In this document: in pieces, positions 63,428-64,000 of the stretch | Layout of the letters: every line of letters begins with the position of its first letter | How positions within the stretch are numbered: the stretch's first letter is position 1 | Origin: Laspinema palackyanum D2c | GTDB lineage: Bacteria > Cyanobacteriota > Cyanobacteriia > Cyanobacteriales > Laspinemataceae | Length of the DNA: 64,000 nt | Assembly (NCBI RefSeq): GCF_025370875.1 | Contig: NZ_JAMXFD010000001.1 | Coordinates: 100,182-164,181, forward strand | Direction of reading: 5' to 3' | Made by a program: the position numbers and the translations under genes | Notes under the pieces: generated by a model | Databases searched by the model: none | What the model was told of the DNA's origin: nothing | The model's input: the letters and a program-made list of their open reading frames with translations, nothing else

Positions 63428-63688
63428 ATGTCAACTTCGCCTTACTCTGGCCAACCCCCAGAACCCCAGCCGCTGTGCGATTTGAGATCCCGTCTACTCC
63501 AGACCGTTGGCAAGGAGTTTCTAGCCCCCCTAGAGATCGTTCACCAGTCCACCTATTTATTAGCCTGTTTTGGCAATACCTGGGAAATCGCGACCTGCAT
63601 TCAACATTTGCATCGCATTCAAGAGGCGGTTGAACAAATGAATTCAGTTTTAGAAAAGTGTCTGGAGGCACCCAGAGAAGGGGACTGA
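63428..63688 (+). CDS. Small stand-alone DHp-like protein without the phospho-histidine
   Basis: The 86-residue protein has a disordered start (1-20) and then two helices that resemble a histidine-kinase dimerisation (DHp) hairpin. SRLLQTVGKEFLAPLEIVHQ corresponds to the kinase ...SHEFRTPL... helix, and LHRIQEAVEQMNSVLEKCL to its second helix. At the phospho-acceptor position there is Lys29 instead of His, and no ATPase domain follows. It may be a pseudo-DHp that pairs with kinases, or a degraded kinase fragment. The ribosome-binding site is weak (GTGGGA). I am confident of the coding frame and moderately so of the resemblance. Confidence 0.6.
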   Translation: MSTSPYSGQPPEPQPLCDLRSRLLQTVGKEFLAPLEIVHQSTYLLACFGNTWEIATCIQHLHRIQEAVEQMNSVLEKCLEAPREGD

Positions 63689-64000
63689 ATTAAAGCTGTT
63701 GCTATAGCTATTTTTTCGGACTTTCTTCTAGTCTCTCTTTAAGTTAAATTCTGCCCGTTGCTTTCTGATTAGCTATCTTTCTAATTTTTTTATTCCACGG
63801 ATCAGCATTCAATTCAATGTTTTTTGAGCCAGACCTCGGGGTTGGTTGGCTGGCTCTCTTTTTTGGATTTATGAATCCTGAACACCTGACCGATTCAGAT
63901 AGGTGTTGGGCATGGAAATTGTGTACTATTAGCGAGCAAGATACTCCCCCGGACAAAAATGTAGGCGCATAACTGTGGGACTATAGATGATGGAGTCGTG
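63689..64000. other. 312-bp 3' end region without a gene
   Basis: It contains the terminator at 63826-63864 and, at about 63930, TAGCGAGCAAGAT, a half copy of the MITE-like element at 5020 and 52201. A gene may begin beyond the window. Confidence 0.5.
63826..63864 (+). terminator. Intrinsic terminator
   Basis: GAGCCAG and CTGGCTC arms followed by TCTTTTTT, about 140 bp after the DHp-like gene. Confidence 0.75.

Noticed and set aside
1-64000. tRNA, rRNA or tmRNA genes
   Set aside because: No T-loop-like GGTTCRAATCC word with a matching acceptor stem was seen while reading; a tRNAscan run would be decisive.

Overview
The window reads as a chromosomal segment of a filamentous (Oscillatoriales-like) cyanobacterium. 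The evidence is the very frequent GCGATCGC (HIP1) octamer, many palindromic dispersed repeats, a 2-oxoglutarate decarboxylase/succinate-semialdehyde dehydrogenase pair, a CP12-like protein, Ycf23, a VTE5-like phytol kinase, a CyaC-type cyclase and an IcfG-like regulatory module. The genus cannot be settled from this sequence. No rRNA, tRNA, CRISPR array, prophage or intact insertion sequence was seen.

Layout. 0-3.4 kb: 3' end of a succinate-semialdehyde dehydrogenase gene, 2-oxoglutarate decarboxylase (the cyanobacterial TCA bypass), exonuclease III and a small coiled-coil protein. 3.4-4.4 kb: a gap with no recognised gene. 4.4-17.3 kb: a DUF2225 protein, a 3607-residue secreted beta-helix protein with a C-terminal CHAT protease, and an NmrA-like dehydrogenase. 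17.5-27 kb: a signalling block with a MASE1/PAS kinase, a CyaC-type hybrid kinase-adenylate cyclase and a double-GAF kinase. 27-36 kb: GNAT acetyltransferase, HTH-like protein, HisC, inositol-1-phosphate synthase, a PfkB sugar kinase, a CDP-alcohol phosphatidyltransferase resembling actinobacterial phosphatidylinositol-phosphate synthase, a rhodanese and Ycf23. 36-39.6 kb: a three-gene partner-switch operon (sensor phosphatase, kinase, STAS protein). 39.7-49.8 kb: M1 aminopeptidase with HEAT repeats, BadF-type kinase, a solitary DNA methylase coupled to MnmD, HD-GYP regulator, GlmU and a small membrane protein. 50.3-56.6 kb: isoaspartyl peptidase, DUF2256, ChaB, SelO, CP12-like, YidD, phytol kinase. 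57-61.7 kb: an NAD cluster (pncB, nadD, NrtR-like, nadE). 61.9-63.7 kb: three small or exported proteins.

How the genes work together. The clearest functional sets are the TCA bypass pair, the NAD salvage and amidation cluster with its likely Nudix regulator, the partner-switch operon, and the inositol-phosphate set. The last contains a synthase, a sugar kinase of unknown substrate and a lipid headgroup transferase. If real, it points to phosphoinositide-type lipid synthesis, which is not generally described in cyanobacteria. Four small genes of 43-53 codons with no long open frame were found by reading the minus strand (20030-20161, 51386-51547, 56410-56556, 61933-62076). Gaps are rich in palindromic repeats of at least five families. 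Several convergent gene pairs are separated by symmetrical terminators.

Limits: all family assignments are by eye from remembered motifs, with no database search. Start codons were chosen on ribosome-binding sites and family length where possible.
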